From Triglochin maritima (Eukaryota; Streptophyta; Magnoliopsida; Alismatales; Juncaginaceae): 64,000 bases of DNA. Shown piece by piece: positions 45,946 through 58,061 of this stretch; within the stretch, counting starts at the first letter, position 1, and the number at the start of each line of letters is the position of its first letter. Both the position numbers and the translations under genes were made by a program. The DNA lies in contig OY821786.1 of the NCBI GenBank assembly GCA_963682175.1, forward strand, positions 28,604,501-28,668,500. The letters are read 5' to 3'. A model generated the notes under the pieces. The model was not told where the DNA came from. It saw nothing but the letters and a program-made list of their open reading frames with translations, and did no database searches.

Positions 45946-48067
45946 CTAAGTTGGAGGTGTGAAATGTCCATCCTCACCATGAACCACATTGGGAGATTGT
46001 AGAAACCATTCACCCTTCTTAAGTTCTTTGGCTAATAATGAGATTCTAATCTTCATAAACTCCAATAGTAATGTCACAAGTCTTGGCTCTTCCATGAATG
46101 GACTTTGATGGTACTCCAGTACCCAAGTGTTCTCAGCCAACTGGGTCGCGATCACGCTCCTCCTCTGCATCGCCCACGAGTCACCTTTTCGTCTGATTTG
46201 GAGGTCTATCTTCCCTTCCAACCACTGATAGCAGTGAAAAAGCAAAAGTTATTTAACTTCTTATGGTTTTGTTAGAAAGGTTTTTGATCAAGTTCAGCTT
46301 ATTAGAACTGAACGACGCTTTAGTGGGATTCTCACAATAGTTCAGTTGAACTGAGCTGAATCCATTTTTCTCTCCGGAAAATGTAAAATTTAATCCAAAC
46401 GTATAAATCCTCAACTTTGCAGTTTATGATCGTGAGCATACAAGAGTAAGAACCAATAGTTAATTTCAATTTTGAGCTTACAATATCAAATTCAACAACA
46501 ACATGAACTAGTTCCTATTGGACGATTAGTTCAATATTGTATAGTTCCACTAATATTGTTTTGATATTTTCCTTCCAGGGGACCATTTCTTAATGGAATA
46601 ACATACATACGTAACTAAGAAAGAGCAAAACATTAGTTTTCATGGGTTTTTTTATGAAAACGAAAATGAAACGAACCGAACAAATTGTGCTTACTTGGAT
46701 CAGTTTGCCAGAGATCACGGTGAAAAACCGCGACTTTAGACCGGACTCCAGCTGTCCGGAGGTCTGAAAGGGGAAGCCCCAAATGCTGATTTCTTCTACA
46801 AAGCTACTGAACAGAACACATTTCATGTGGACAACGGTGTCATCCTGCATTGCAACTTCTCCAGTTCAGGTGTATTTCTTCAAATAATCTTTTTATTACC
46901 AAAGGAAACTCTAAACTCTTGCTTAATGCCATCGAACAAAAATTGAAGATCTCTCCTAATGATTAAAGTTCATATGAACGTTATGGTATTTGAACGTTTA
47001 AAATCACGTCTACAATGAGCTTAAAAATAACAAGAAATGCAGTACCCTCAAGATCACCTCATCATTTATCCCAAACTAAAGAGTCCAGTATGGAAAAAAA
47101 TTAGACACCATCCAAGTCAGACTTTTTTTTTTACTTCGATTAAAATTTCATCCTTTATTACACCTATATGAAGAATAATTTAAGTAGCTACCAAGTTCTT
47201 GTCTCTTATGCTCAAACACAACAAAACCAAAAACATATGATAAAATATGTAGGCATCATCAATCTCATGTTTCCGATCAACTAAAAAACAGCCAAACCAT
47301 AATATTCAAATTATAATATACAAATTGAGTACCCATCACAAGAGGACAGTGAGCTCAAAGGTAAAAAAGGAAAAAGAAAAAAACTTTCTATTTGCATAAA
47401 ATCAACAAAATTCTCATACACAACAAAAGCAGAGATAAACCCATTAAATTAAAAGAAACACTGTCTCCAAATCAAACAACTAAGAAAAAAACTATACCTG
47501 AACCAATACCCAAGTAGAGTTACTTGAACTGCACTTGCAAACCTCTCCATCCAAAACCTGCTCAAATCTGTCCTCCAAAACCCTCAACTTCTCCCGAAAT
47601 CCATCATTATTCTCCCCCAATTCCTCCCCTATCCTCCCCACAACCTCCGAAGACATCTTCGGTCCACCGACAATCCGGAAAACCACCACTGGAACAACCC
47701 AATCCACTCCAAAAACCAACAAAACCAACCCGACCAACAAAACCAAACGGGAGCCAAAACCCCTTTTCGTCTCCTTCTTCTTTATCTCCTTCTGAGCCAT
47801 CGACTTAGCAGTCGACTCAAGTGGAGGAGATCGTAACACTCCAGTTCTTTTCCACGCCTTCGGGGTTTTCAAAGGGTCCGAAGCCGTGGCGGCGGAAGAA
47901 TTTGTAATTGAGCTTGGTTGGATTGTGGAACGAGAGGAAACGAGGTCTAAGGTTGCTTGGATGCTCGCGACGCACATCTCACAATGGCAGTTGGTGTCTT
48001 TTCGGCAACCAGGGAAGTAAGCACTGTCAGTGACCGGAGAATTGGAAAGGTCCGGTGAGACTGCCAT
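45946..48067 (-). CDS. Uncharacterised plant single-pass membrane protein, three exons
   Basis: Proposed exons on the minus strand: 48067-47498 (190 codons), 46844-46695 (50 codons) and 46224-45946 (92 codons plus stop TAG), total 332 residues. Splice sites are canonical: CAG/GTATAG, TGCAG/GATG, CAA/GTAAGC and TATCAG/TGG, and all junctions are phase 0. The N-terminus has a Cys-rich motif PGCRKDTNCHCEMC (19-32). A Ser/Thr-rich and basic segment follows, then one strongly hydrophobic membrane helix at about 108-131. The C-terminal half is soluble, with conserved-looking SIWGFPFQTSG and ENTWVLEYHQSP. I recognise it as a family present throughout plants, but I do not know its function. It is the only intact host gene seen, flanked by transposon debris on both sides. 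Confidence 0.8.
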
Positions 48068-48550
48068 GGTATTGAGCTGAGATTTGATGTTCTTTTTTTT
48101 TCGTGGGCGAAGTCTGGATTTGGTGTTGCGTTGGTAGTCTTTTAAGTGGGAGAATTTGAAATTTAAATTCCAACGGTCGGTCCTGGGAAGGGAGTTAAGA
48201 GGTAAGTAGGCATGGGTTTATTGTTTATTACGGATTTACCATCAGTTTTTTTTTGAAATTAATTTTCTAACCTCACTTTTGAATTTTTTTAGGCATCTAT
48301 GAGTATACTATGTTTGTTTCTTCAAAATGTGTCTTCTTTTGCCATAGAAAGGAGTTACTAGTCCATGTGGATCCTTCGTGTTTGAGGTTGCGGTTTGTAA
48401 AAGGAAACTACTAAACGTCACACAAAAACTACTTAAATCGCATCTTGAAATTACCAAATTGCACTTAACAATATATTTAATACTCATATCGTCCCGTGTC
48501 TTTAAACAAGGTTATTGACTCAGTTTTACTAACATTCTTATTACCAACAC
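48068..48550 (-). promoter_or_regulatory. Upstream region of the membrane-protein gene
   Basis: No clear TATA box. TCCAACGGTC at 48171-48180 resembles the mitosis-specific activator core (Myb3R site), one base short of consensus. A T-rich initiator tract is next to the ATG. The rest is unremarkable. Confidence 0.35.
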
Positions 48551-48619
48551 CATGAAAATGTCTGGCGAAACACCTAGATCAGGTGAAGTAACGGAGGCAG
48601 ATTTTTTTTTCCGACTCGA

Positions 48620-48812
48620 GCGTCTGGCTAAGACGCTTATACCATCGTGGAGGCGTCTTAGCCAGACGCCTCCACGATGGTACCGACATCTTAGCCAGAC
48701 GCCTATACCATTGTCTAGGCGTCTGGTTAAGACGCCTCAACCATGGTGGAGGCGTCTTAGCCAGACGCCTCCACGATGGTACAGACGTCTTAGCCAGACG
48801 TCCCGTTTTTTT
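48620..48812. repeat. Cluster of GGCGTCT...AGACGCC hairpins
   Basis: A perfect hairpin with 19-bp arms (48640-48658 and 48664-48682, loop TAGCC) is followed by several imperfect ones built on the same unit: GGAGGCGTCT, TAGCC, AGACGCCTCC, spaced by CACGATGGTAC. Both strands read as similar peptide repeats (RRLSQTPPRWYRR one way, RRLAKTPPRWYKR the other). That follows from the inverted structure. Confidence 0.88.
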
Positions 48813-48829
48813 TTTAATTTTTTCTGTCA

Positions 48830-49648
48830 AATTAAAATTATATGGTATGTTATCTCAAATTATTTGACGTTTCTTTGCAAGTTTTCGGTGGTAACCGGTC
48901 GGATTACAATGTGTTTTTTACAAGTGATGAAGATTCAAAAAAATTCCAGATTCAACATTTTTTAAGATCCAAAATCCCCCGGCGGTAAAACATCATGACT
49001 TACAAATACCACCTCGACAGGTCGTTCAGGGGTCTCGCTCCCCGGTGAGCGAGCGGCATTCCACCTCGTCGGCTCCTTCGGACGCCCGTAATTTTTTATT
49101 ATTTTGTTATTAAAAACATGTTAGATATTTTACCAGATTCGAGTACACTGAGGCGTCCGTTGGCTCATTACTGACCTCAAAAACATTATTTTTTATGATT
49201 ATAAGAGAAAGATGAAGAGAGATGTGTGATAGGAGGGTAAAATGTCGCGTTATAACAGTAGAAATGAGAGAATGACAAAATGGTAATTTTAAGGGGCGAT
49301 TTAAGTAATTTTGGGACGATGTTTAGCAATTCAGTTGTAAAACTTTGGTTTTCGGGTAAGTTTTGATTATTATATTTTCTTGCGAGGATGCGTTTCAAGA
49401 TTTTCTTCCCCAAAACGCAATATTGTTTGGGTGATTGGAGTTGTTCATGCGTTTTGGTAATGATTTTACCAATATACCCTTCTCAATGATTACTTAAGAT
49501 TGGACAAAAATACAAAACTTAACCTAGGTTTGGAGAAACATAAAGTTATTATAATGAAAAAGTACAACTAGTTAGTTAGTAAAAATAAAAGAAATTTATG
49601 TGGTTGAGTTAACTTGAGAATTGAGCAAACAATAAATTAACGTGGTAA
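48830..49648. other. Unassigned sequence
   Basis: AT-rich apart from a GC-rich patch at 49015-49095. No gene or mobile element can be supported. Confidence 0.35.
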
Positions 49649-49653
49649 GGTAG

Positions 49654-49912
49654 TGTTAAGGAACAATGCCTAGGCTGAAGCTCATGAAGATATCCAATTC
49701 CAGACTCATTAGCCTTATCTAAATCTACTTGTATACATATTTGTGACTACATCTATTGTATTAGAATAATCTAGAATCTACTAGATTATTGTATGACTAG
49801 GTTCAATGAATATTATACATCTCTAATACTATAAATACATCCACCTCTCACACTTGAGTATTCAAGTTGAGAAGGTTTTATTTTGGTATTCATTTCTTCT
49901 TGAATTCTAACA
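49654..49912 (+). repeat. Small solo LTR, 259 bp
   Basis: TGTTAAGGAAC to TTCTAACA, flanked by the target duplication GGTAG (49649-49653 and 49913-49917). TATAAATA is near 49840. Its size and ends suit a copia-type LTR. No internal region remains. Confidence 0.88.
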
Positions 49913-49914
49913 GG

Positions 49915-50485
49915 TAGCGCTGTCAATGGACAGAGTAAAAACTGTTTAACCGCCCAACCGAACCGACAGTAGGATAACGGGTTGTAAAAATCATAACCGT
50001 TTAATAAATGAACGGATAAGAGTTATGAAAATCATAACCGTTTAATAAATCGACGGATAATGTTACATGTTTTTACCCGTCTGTTTAACTGCATAACATA
50101 ATGAATATATATTTTTATATAATATTGTTATATATACTATATACATATACTTTTTTGTATTATTATTGTCATTATGTATGTGTGGATGATAGATTATGAA
50201 ATTTTGGAGGTTTTGATTATAAATTTTATGGATGTTTGATGTTTTAAACAAGTTTGACAAGTTTTTATACATTTAACTATTTACCTAATTCTTATATCGA
50301 TTTTAGTGTCCATTATATTTTAACATATAACCGCCCAAAACCTTTTTATTAAATTAAACGACTAGGGTCATGAGTAGAGGTAAAAATAAACGGATTTCTA
50401 GCCGAACCGCGAACCGTTTAATTAGGCTGGTAGGGTCACAGGTAAGCCTTATAACCGCTCACGAACCGCCAATTTACAACCCTAC
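49915..50485. repeat. Possible hAT-type MITE with repeated CATAACCGTTTAATAAAT units
   Basis: The left end TAGCGCTGTCAATGG and the reverse complement of the right end TAGGGTTGTAAATTGG are similar. The interior has two copies of a unit containing ATCATAACCGTTTAATAAAT. No clean 8-bp duplication is seen. The small solo LTR inserted exactly at its left edge. Confidence 0.4.
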
Positions 50486-50499
50486 TAATAGGGTATCAA

Positions 50500-50832
50500 T
50501 AGCTTAGGAAAGGTTAAAAACAACATCATTACTTTCCCACCCAACCTTCTTCCCTGATCCATTCTTTTTTCTCTCCTCTCTTCCAAGCCAAACTTTTCCA
50601 TCTCAGTCCAAAAGTCCGGCCCAAATAAACAATTAAATCAAGAACACCAAGCCCAGTCACCAAAGAAAATGTTTCTTTTCTCCCTAAAGTCCAACGGTCA
50701 GGATTTTGCAATCCTTTCAACCAAAACTGTGTTTTCTTGAAACAATCTGAGCCTTTCGTCGTTTCAAATTCACGACCAAGATTGTCTTTCGTCTACGCAC
50801 ACAGATTGTGCCTTTAAATCCAGCCCTCTGTT
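50500..50832. other. Possible old LTR or promoter sequence left of the solo LTR
   Basis: C/T-rich, with TCCAACGGTCA at 50692, a full match to the mitosis-specific activator consensus. It may be part of the 5' LTR of the copia element whose gag starts at 53409, or host promoter. The sequence resumes at 52891. Confidence 0.3.
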
Positions 50833-52885
50833 TGAAGGGAATTTGTTCTAAAAGTTTTACTTTTAAATGCCAATTATTATGAATTGAATAATGAGAAATC
50901 ATTTTGTTTCTTGTTTATGTTATTCGTCTTTTAGAAGTGTTAAGGAAGAGGCTCTTGGTCCTTAACCGTAGAGCTCTAAAAGATATTGGTTTACATAAAA
51001 CAAAAGATATTCGCAATCATGGTAATTAACATGGGACATTGATTACCGGGTTAAGACTGTCGTGTTGGTCATAGATCATTGTAGCTCTACAAGTGAGTGA
51101 CAACACGGGTATGCAAAAGAGAAAAATATTACTTTTGTATACTGAATAGACCTAATAAGTAAAATATTATAGAAATGTGTTTCTGTATCATTAATATTTT
51201 ACTGTGTCTTTGGTCCTTTGATATGAGACTTATATCTGATCACTTAAGGAATACTTAATTAGATCAGTGTCTTGAACTATCGATAAGTGTAGTGTAAAGG
51301 CATTGGTTGGTTAAGTACAACTTTTGTTGGAGAAGATAGTTAGTCAAAAGACTATCATTGCCCCTCTTAATTGAGTGATGATATTAGTGGGCCCCTTGAT
51401 AAAGCAAAGTTGTGATGTGCACAATGTGATTTGAGTTAAGCCATATATTTATAACTAGCTTAAAGAGATCAAGAAATGAATACTAATACAAAGATGACAC
51501 AATAATACTTTGTGTGTATTCTTAATATCATGAGGCAAGGGACGGACACAAGTGGTGCACTCCATCACTAAATGGATCGGGTTTTAGTTCGAGTGGAATT
51601 AAGACGTCTAACTAATTGGGAGCTATAATGTGTAGCTAGATACCGCTTATAGCTTGTGATATTAAGCTCTTAATATCACTGCCAACTTAGTTTAGATAGT
51701 CCCATAGGTCACACCACAAAACTGGGAAACAAGAAATGGGGATTTTGAGTTCATAAGATGTGTCGGGTTTCATGTAGAAAATATGACACATGAGGTGAAC
51801 AAGCAAAATCAAAATTATGTTGTGATTAATAACATAATTAGAATCTAAATAAAATTCATATGTGATGTAAATATTATGGGGTGTAATGATTGATCATTGC
51901 ATAGGATAATATGTTACATAACTTGTGAATTTACTACTAATCCCGAAATGTCAAAATTTGTAGGGGTTAAACCGAAATTTGACAAGTCTACAGAACAATG
52001 CTCAAACGATCGACCAGTTAGCAGTACACGGTCGACCGATCGGGCACGGTCGACCGGACATGTCTCGACCGATAACAGGGAATTTTCATCTGTTCGAACG
52101 GTCGACCGAATGTAATCGGTCGGTCGACCGAACATAGCGATGGAATAATTCCTGTTACGAATGGTCGACCGAGTTATTGAACGGTCAACCGAAACCAGGT
52201 TCGAGCGGTCGACCGAACCTCCAAACGGTCGACCGGTCGAGACGGTTAATGCAGAATTAATTTAAGAATTAATTAAATCATGCATGGAATTGGTCCATAA
52301 TTGATTTAATTCGTGGCTAATATTATTTATTATTAAATAATGGATGGCTGGATGGAATTTTGCATGAAATCATGGGCAAGAGGTTGCACATGAATAGGTA
52401 ATTTGGAGAGAACTTATAAATACAAGTTTATCTCGTTACCTCATTAATTCATTCATTGCTTTCTCATGCAAAAATTCTCTCTCCATAAATCTCCACGAAA
52501 ATCCCTTAATTCTTAAGTTTAGTTTTAGTTCTTAAGAGATCATCTTCTCAAGGGAATTAAAGAGGGGTTAGTAATTGGATTCTAAACCCTATCGGAGATT
52601 GAGAGACTAGCTTCCCTCTCTCCGATCTTGTTTAGAGTTTGGTGAATACTCGGAGGCATCCGGCGCAGCGAGGAGCATCCCCAACGTCTCCGAATCTTCA
52701 AGAAGTTTTAGAGAACTTCTAGGTATGAATTTCGGAGCCCATATTTGTTTTAATAAAGTTTTGAAACTAGTTATTGAAACAAATTGATGCATGCATGAAA
52801 TAAATCATAGAAAATTGTAAATTGATCCTTATTGTGCATAAAAATTTCGAAAATAAATATGTACAATTAAACATAAAATCCTACA
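50833..52885 (+). repeat. Solo LTR of a copia family (GGTCGACC family), 2053 bp
   Basis: Flanked by the target duplication CTGTT (50828-50832 and 52886-52890). It aligns along its length with the copia 3' LTR at 55878-58061: same start region TTCTAAAAG and same end AAAATCCTACA. TATAAATA is at 52425-52432. A cluster of seven exact GGTCGACC palindromes is at 52030-52234. Confidence 0.93.
52030..52234. repeat. GGTCGACC palindrome cluster in the copia solo LTR
   Basis: Exact copies start at 52030, 52048, 52100, 52122, 52163, 52207 and 52227, plus variants such as GGTCAACC (52183). The cluster lies 190-400 bp upstream of the TATA box. The same palindrome fills part of the Ty3 chromovirus LTR. Confidence 0.93.
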
Positions 52886-52890
52886 CTGTT

Positions 52891-53400
52891 TTCATCCAAC
52901 GACTCCCGTTCAACACCTCTCTGAAGTTTCCCGAAAGTGATCTCATTCGTTCATCTGCATCCAACAATTGTGGTTTTCTCTCCCCAACATATATAACCAC
53001 TCCTCGCCCCAACAAAGCAAATATTTTCTCTACAAACCCTAACTCTCTCCTGGTGAATCCGGTGCTCTCGTTTCCTCTTCGTCCACTCTTTTCTAGTTTT
53101 CTTGGTTGAATCTTGTAAGTTTTGTAGTTATTCTTAATCTTCGTCTTCTGTATTGTGATTTTCTCATCTTGGTATACAAGATTTCAGTCTTAATCACGGT
53201 TCCTTTAGTTTCTTTTGGTAAAAAAATGGCAGATCTTACACCATCTGTGCCTCTTTATTGATTTAAGCAAATACCGGTACAAGTCATTCACAGTTTCTGG
53301 TTTTCTTTGAAATGTCTTTTATTTCAGAAGTTTTTGGTGTGTTTCCCTTTTCAATGATCCTTTTTTCTTCTTACACCTTTTGTAATCATTGTTTTGCCAT
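52891..53400 (+). other. Possible LTR tail and leader of an old copia element
   Basis: TATA-like CATATATAACC near 52988, a T-rich leader, and TTGGTATACAAGA near 53170 that could be a decayed primer site. A short ATG frame at 53226 stops after nine codons. This is the likely start of the copia element continued at 53409. Confidence 0.35.
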
Positions 53401-53408
53401 TTGTTTAA

Positions 53409-53960
53409 GCTATGACGACATCTAGTCAGAGCTCTCAAACCAGTTCCTCCACTAGCACCTCTACCTCTATGCATGTTTCTTTGACTCCCTCGTTTTCCAT
53501 ACATGTGTGACTAGATTGCACAAACTACTTACTATGACGATCCAAAGTATTGCATATTGTTCATGGTAATGACTTGTACGGGTTTTTGAATGGTTCAACT
53601 CCCTCTCCTTCTCAGTTTCTAGATGCTACTCTAACCATCCCTAATCTAAGTTTAAGATTTGGTCTTATCAGGACAAACTTTTGTTGGGATGGTTACTCGC
53701 CTCTCTAACGGAGGGAGTTTCTGGACAAATAGTTGGTTGTACTACTTCGCAGTCTTCCTGAACTACTTTAGAACATGTTTTTGAGTCTGAGTCTAGGTCT
53801 CGTATTTTACAATTGCACCTTCAGTTACAGACAACTAAAAGGGGAGACATTTCTATTTTTTACTATATTCAGAAGATTGAAATCCATCTTTGATAGTCTG
53901 TCTGTTGTTGCGCATATTATTTCTGACTGTGATTTGGTATTACATGTACTTGCAGGGTTG
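53409..53960 (+). pseudogene. Copia gag, first part
   Basis: Starts MTTSSQSSQTSSS. It then shows, across frames, the copia gag features VLHIVHGNDLYGFLNGSTPSPS, ILQLHLQLQTTK, and SIFDSLSVVAHIISDCDLVLHVLAGLG. Several stops and frameshifts are present. It is interrupted at 53965 by a solo LTR and continues at 55164. Confidence 0.8.
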
Positions 53961-53965
53961 GGAAC

Positions 53966-55158
53966 TGATGCATTGCATACATTGCATCATATGTCTTTCA
54001 TTTAGATTACTTTTATATCAATAAATGCTACTAAGGTATGTGTTTAGTCCTATTTACAGAATACAGGGACCTGAATGCAAATTACCCACATTCCGAGCAT
54101 AAACGCGTGCAAAAGACTTATTTCTATCAGAAAGACCAAGCTCAAGACTATCGGGTTTCAAATGGAAATGTATCCAAGCATAAAAGCATTCAAGATCTAT
54201 TTACAAAAAGAACAAGGACTTAAGCACAAAAGTAGCCGGGGACCTAATTGCAATTCACGAGTTATTATGGAGAAAATCTAAAGAAAAATCAATGTAGATC
54301 TCCAAACATATAAAGGAATTAATTCGGAGTTCAAAAGAATGGAAAGAATCAATCCAGACGCGCAAAGGAGGATCAAATCATACCATAAACATTCAACCAA
54401 AATCCGGACAAAATCAGAGCATTATATGCGGCGTTTCCGCCGCACCATACCTTCCATCTGCGGCAATTTCTCCGCCCCCTTAGCGATCTGTGTGCTCCAA
54501 TTTTGTCCAGTCGTGTCTGGACACGTGTACTCTCCAATTCTATACTTAGGTCTCTTGTAACAACTATAAATAGCCCCGAGAACGATATTAGAAGGGTCCT
54601 TGGCCTTAGACCTAGTTTTTAGTTGTTGTTTTTATTTTTCTTTATTTTAGTAATAAAATTCTGTCTTTTATTTCTTGTTTTTACTTTTCTTTTGTAATGC
54701 CTCTAGGACCCCTTCTTCCTCCCTCCATGAGTTTCTAACTCTTTCCAAAGGGTGGAGGTGACAGATTTAGGGTGAAGAGAAGAGAATAAATGTTATTATT
54801 TTAAGTTCGTGATTAGTATATTTTGATTACTTGAGTTTGTGTTAAATCATTTATCATGTAATGCTTCGTAACTACCATGATTTATTATAAGTTTCTGAAT
54901 TCTCTAATCTAAACCTTAAATCTAAACCTCCACCCAACGGAATTCACCTCCTTGTTCTTGTTTTAGTTTTAACTGTTCTTGTTTCTTGCTTTAGATAATT
55001 AAATCAAAAATCTCAAAAACCCAAATTTATTCTTCTCTCCTCCTTTCCCCCAATCGAAATCACACTAATAACAAATCTCTCCCTCCTTGTGTTCGACCCG
55101 TACTTGCCACGTCTTCATTGACGTCGTGCACTTGCGGTATAAAACTTAATTCTCATCA
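53966..55158 (+). repeat. Solo LTR of the outer Athila-like family, 1193 bp
   Basis: TGATGCATTGC to TTCTCATCA, flanked by the target duplication GGAAC (53961-53965 and 55159-55163). It matches the LTRs at 16891 and 33335 on the opposite strand. TATAAATA is at 54565-54572. The hairpin TGCGGCG-TTTC-CGCCGCA is at 54427-54444. It sits inside a copia gag pseudogene. Confidence 0.94.
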
Positions 55159-55163
55159 GGAAC

Positions 55164-55603
55164 AGAGTATGACTATTTTGTGGTCTGTATATCCACACGC
55201 TATGATTCCCCTACGCTATGATTCCCCTACGCTATGATTCCCCTACCTTTTGGGAAGAGTTTCAGGCTATGTTACTAAATCATGAAACGAGGCTTGAGAG
55301 AAACACGATTGCTCATGATCATATGTTAATGTCGCAGTCCGAGCTTCTAATAATACTCGTGGTGGGTACAATAATAGATCCAGAGGTCGCGACCGTGGTT
55401 GGTACTCCAATAATACCAATTGTACCCCACCCAACTCATCCAATCCAGGTCGCCCTAGAGTCCAGTGCCAGAGTTGTTCCAAAATGGACATTCTGCACTA
55501 CAGTGCTATAATCATTATGATCAGAATTACCAAGAAGTACCTCCAACTGCTATGATAGCAGCCTCTTGCAACATAGCAGATGAAGCTTGGTATCCCGACT
55601 CCG
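55164..55603 (+). pseudogene. Copia gag, second part, ending at the protease
   Basis: Resumes after the solo LTR, reading on from GLGTEYD. It carries a 16-bp unit tandemly triplicated at 55199-55246, then FWEEFQAMLLNHETRLE. It ends at the protease entry DEAWYPDS. Sequence related to this end (11 of 12 bases) recurs at 58062, where the same element continues. Confidence 0.78.
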
Positions 55604-55800
55604 TGAAGTGAAGTACATGGATCACAAGTACTTTGTCACACGTGACTTCATCGACGAAGGAAAAATAGATTTATTATGGGTGGACACAAACAACAATACA
55701 GCTGATCCATTCACCAAACCCTTATCCCAAGCCAAAGGCGAAAAGCATTTCGAGTCCATGGGTCTGAAGAACCATGTGGAGTAGTTTGATGAGTGATTTG
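55604..55800 (+). pseudogene. C-terminal RNase H fragment of another copia element
   Basis: YMDHKYFVTRDFIDEGKIDL, VDTNNNTADPFTKPLSQ and ESMGLKNHVE then stop: the typical end of copia pol. It is followed by the polypurine tract AAGTGGGAGAT (55868-55877) and the 3' LTR. The rest of this element and its 5' LTR are missing. Confidence 0.88.
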
Positions 55801-55877
55801 AGAGGGTTATCCTAATTATTATTGTTTTATACATTGGGTATGTATGTGAAAGAAAATTTTGATACCAAGTGGGAGAT

Positions 55878-58061
55878 TGAAAAGAATGTGTTCTAAAAGT
55901 TTACTTTTATATGTCAATTATTATGAATTGGATGTGCAAATATTTTGTTCCTTGATTAATGTATTCGTCTTTTATAAGTGTTAAGGAAGAGACTCTTGGT
56001 CCTTAACTGTAGAGTTCTAAAAGATAATGGTTTACATAAATTAAAGTTATTCACAATTATGATAATTGACATGCAACATTAATTACCGAGATAAATTGTC
56101 GTGTTGGTTAAAGAGTATTGTAGCTCTACAAATATTTAACGACACGAGTATATAAAAGAGGAAAATTATTACTTTTATATATTGAATAGACCTAGCAAGT
56201 GAAATATTATAGATTTGTGTTGTGTCATAAATGTTTTCACTGTGTCTTGAATCCTAAGATATGAGACATATCTTTTCACATAAGAAGTGTTTGATTTGAT
56301 TATTGTCAAAAGCTATCAATGAGTATAGTGGTAAAGACAATAGTTGGTTGAGCATGACTTATGCTGGAAAAGATAGTTAGTCAAAAGATTATCATTGCCT
56401 CTCTTAGCTTGAGTGATGATATTAGTGGGCCCCTTGATAAAGCAAAATTATAATGTGCACAATGTGACTTGTGTTAAGTTACATATTTATAATTAGCTTA
56501 AGAGATCAATAAATGAGTATATAATACAAATGTGACACATTTCTACTGTGTATAATACTCTTAATATCATGAGGCAAGAGATAAACACAAGTGGTGCTCT
56601 TACATTACTAAATGGATCGTGTTTAGTTCGAGGTAACAAGACATCTTTACTAGTTGGGTAACCATAATTTGTAGCTAGATACCACTTAGTTTGTGATGTT
56701 AAGTGTTTAATATCATTTCCAATATAGCTTAGATCCACCTATAAGTCACACCACAAAACTGGGAAATAAGAAGCTTGATTTTGTGTTCATATAGTGTATC
56801 GGGTTTCATATGAAATGAGATACATGTGGTGAATCAATAAAATCAGTATGTCATGATGATTGACATAATTAGAATTATGAATAGATTCATATGAGATGTA
56901 TGTATTATGGGGTGTAATGGTATGACATTACATAGAATAATATATTGCATGATATGTGAATTTGTTAAAAACCCCAAAGATCAAATTTTGTTGGAGATAA
57001 ATTAAAATTTGATAAAGGCAAAATTTGGACAAAATGGTCGAACGTTTTCAGAGACCGGTCGACCAAAAATTCACAGTAGCTGTTGCATGTGAGAACAGTC
57101 GACTGAAATATTCCAGGAACCTTTTCTAGGATGGATCAGTCGATCGGTGGAAGTCGTGGTTCGATCAAAAACCACCAGGAACTTTCGTGAAGTTTTCTTT
57201 GTGGCAACCAGACGACCGACTTGAGATTTTGTCCGACCGAAAACTTCCAGTAGTTGTTTCTCATATAGAAACGGTCAACCCTTTGTGTGTTCTGTTCGAC
57301 CGAAATATCACAGTAGCTTTGGGAGCGTGTGGTGGGTCGACCGTCAGCTTCCATGGTCCAACCAGAACCCTGATTAATTGCTAATTGGTAGACCGGTTGG
57401 TTAATGTCGGTCAACCAGTGGACACGATTTTGCTAGAATTTTTAAGAGATTAGTCTTGATCATGGGTTGGATTTATTCCAATTATGGTCAAATAGTTTTG
57501 ATGATGATTATGTGTCTATTTGTGATTGGTTTTAGGGAGAGAAAAACAAGGGATCATGGGTTAGTGGTTAGCTCATGATGTGGTTGTTGGGAGAGTCTAT
57601 AAATAGGTCCCTCTCCCTACTTATTTTAGTTAATGCAAAATTATTCTCTCTCCCTAACCTCTCCACTAATCCATCCGAATTCTCTTAATTTTCGAGCTTT
57701 TGGAGATTGAAATATCAGGGAGCTTTAGAGGGGTTATTAGCTAGATTCTAAGTTTGATTTAGAGATTGAATATGCTGTCTCATTTCTCTCTAATCTTGTT
57801 TATAGTTTAGTGAACACTTGGAGGCGAATCAACCGGCGATTCGACGTGCGACGCAACTCCGGATCTTCGTAAAGATTTTGGAGAACCTTTGGGTATGATT
57901 CTCTTACATTTGTTTTAATATATATATATATGTGAATAATATGATATTAGAATAAATGTAAAACAATGTACATGAAATTATTGAAAATATGAAAAACGAT
58001 CTTGTATGCATGTATAATTTTAAAAAAAAAATATGCATACATAGGGGCACAAAATCCTACA
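55878..58061 (+). repeat. 3' LTR of the GGTCGACC copia family, 2184 bp
   Basis: Starts TGAAAAGAATGTG after the polypurine tract and ends AAAATCCTACA. It is diverged from the solo LTR at 50833-52885. TATAAATA is at 57598-57605. The palindrome region (57040-57420) keeps only two exact GGTCGACC (57057 and 57335) among many degenerate GTCGACTG- or CCGACCGA-type relatives. Confidence 0.9.

Noticed and set aside
48552..48965. Repeat protein RRLSQTPPRWYRR as a real gene
   Set aside because: It is produced by inverted DNA repeats that read similarly on both strands. There is no conserved start context or flanking gene structure.
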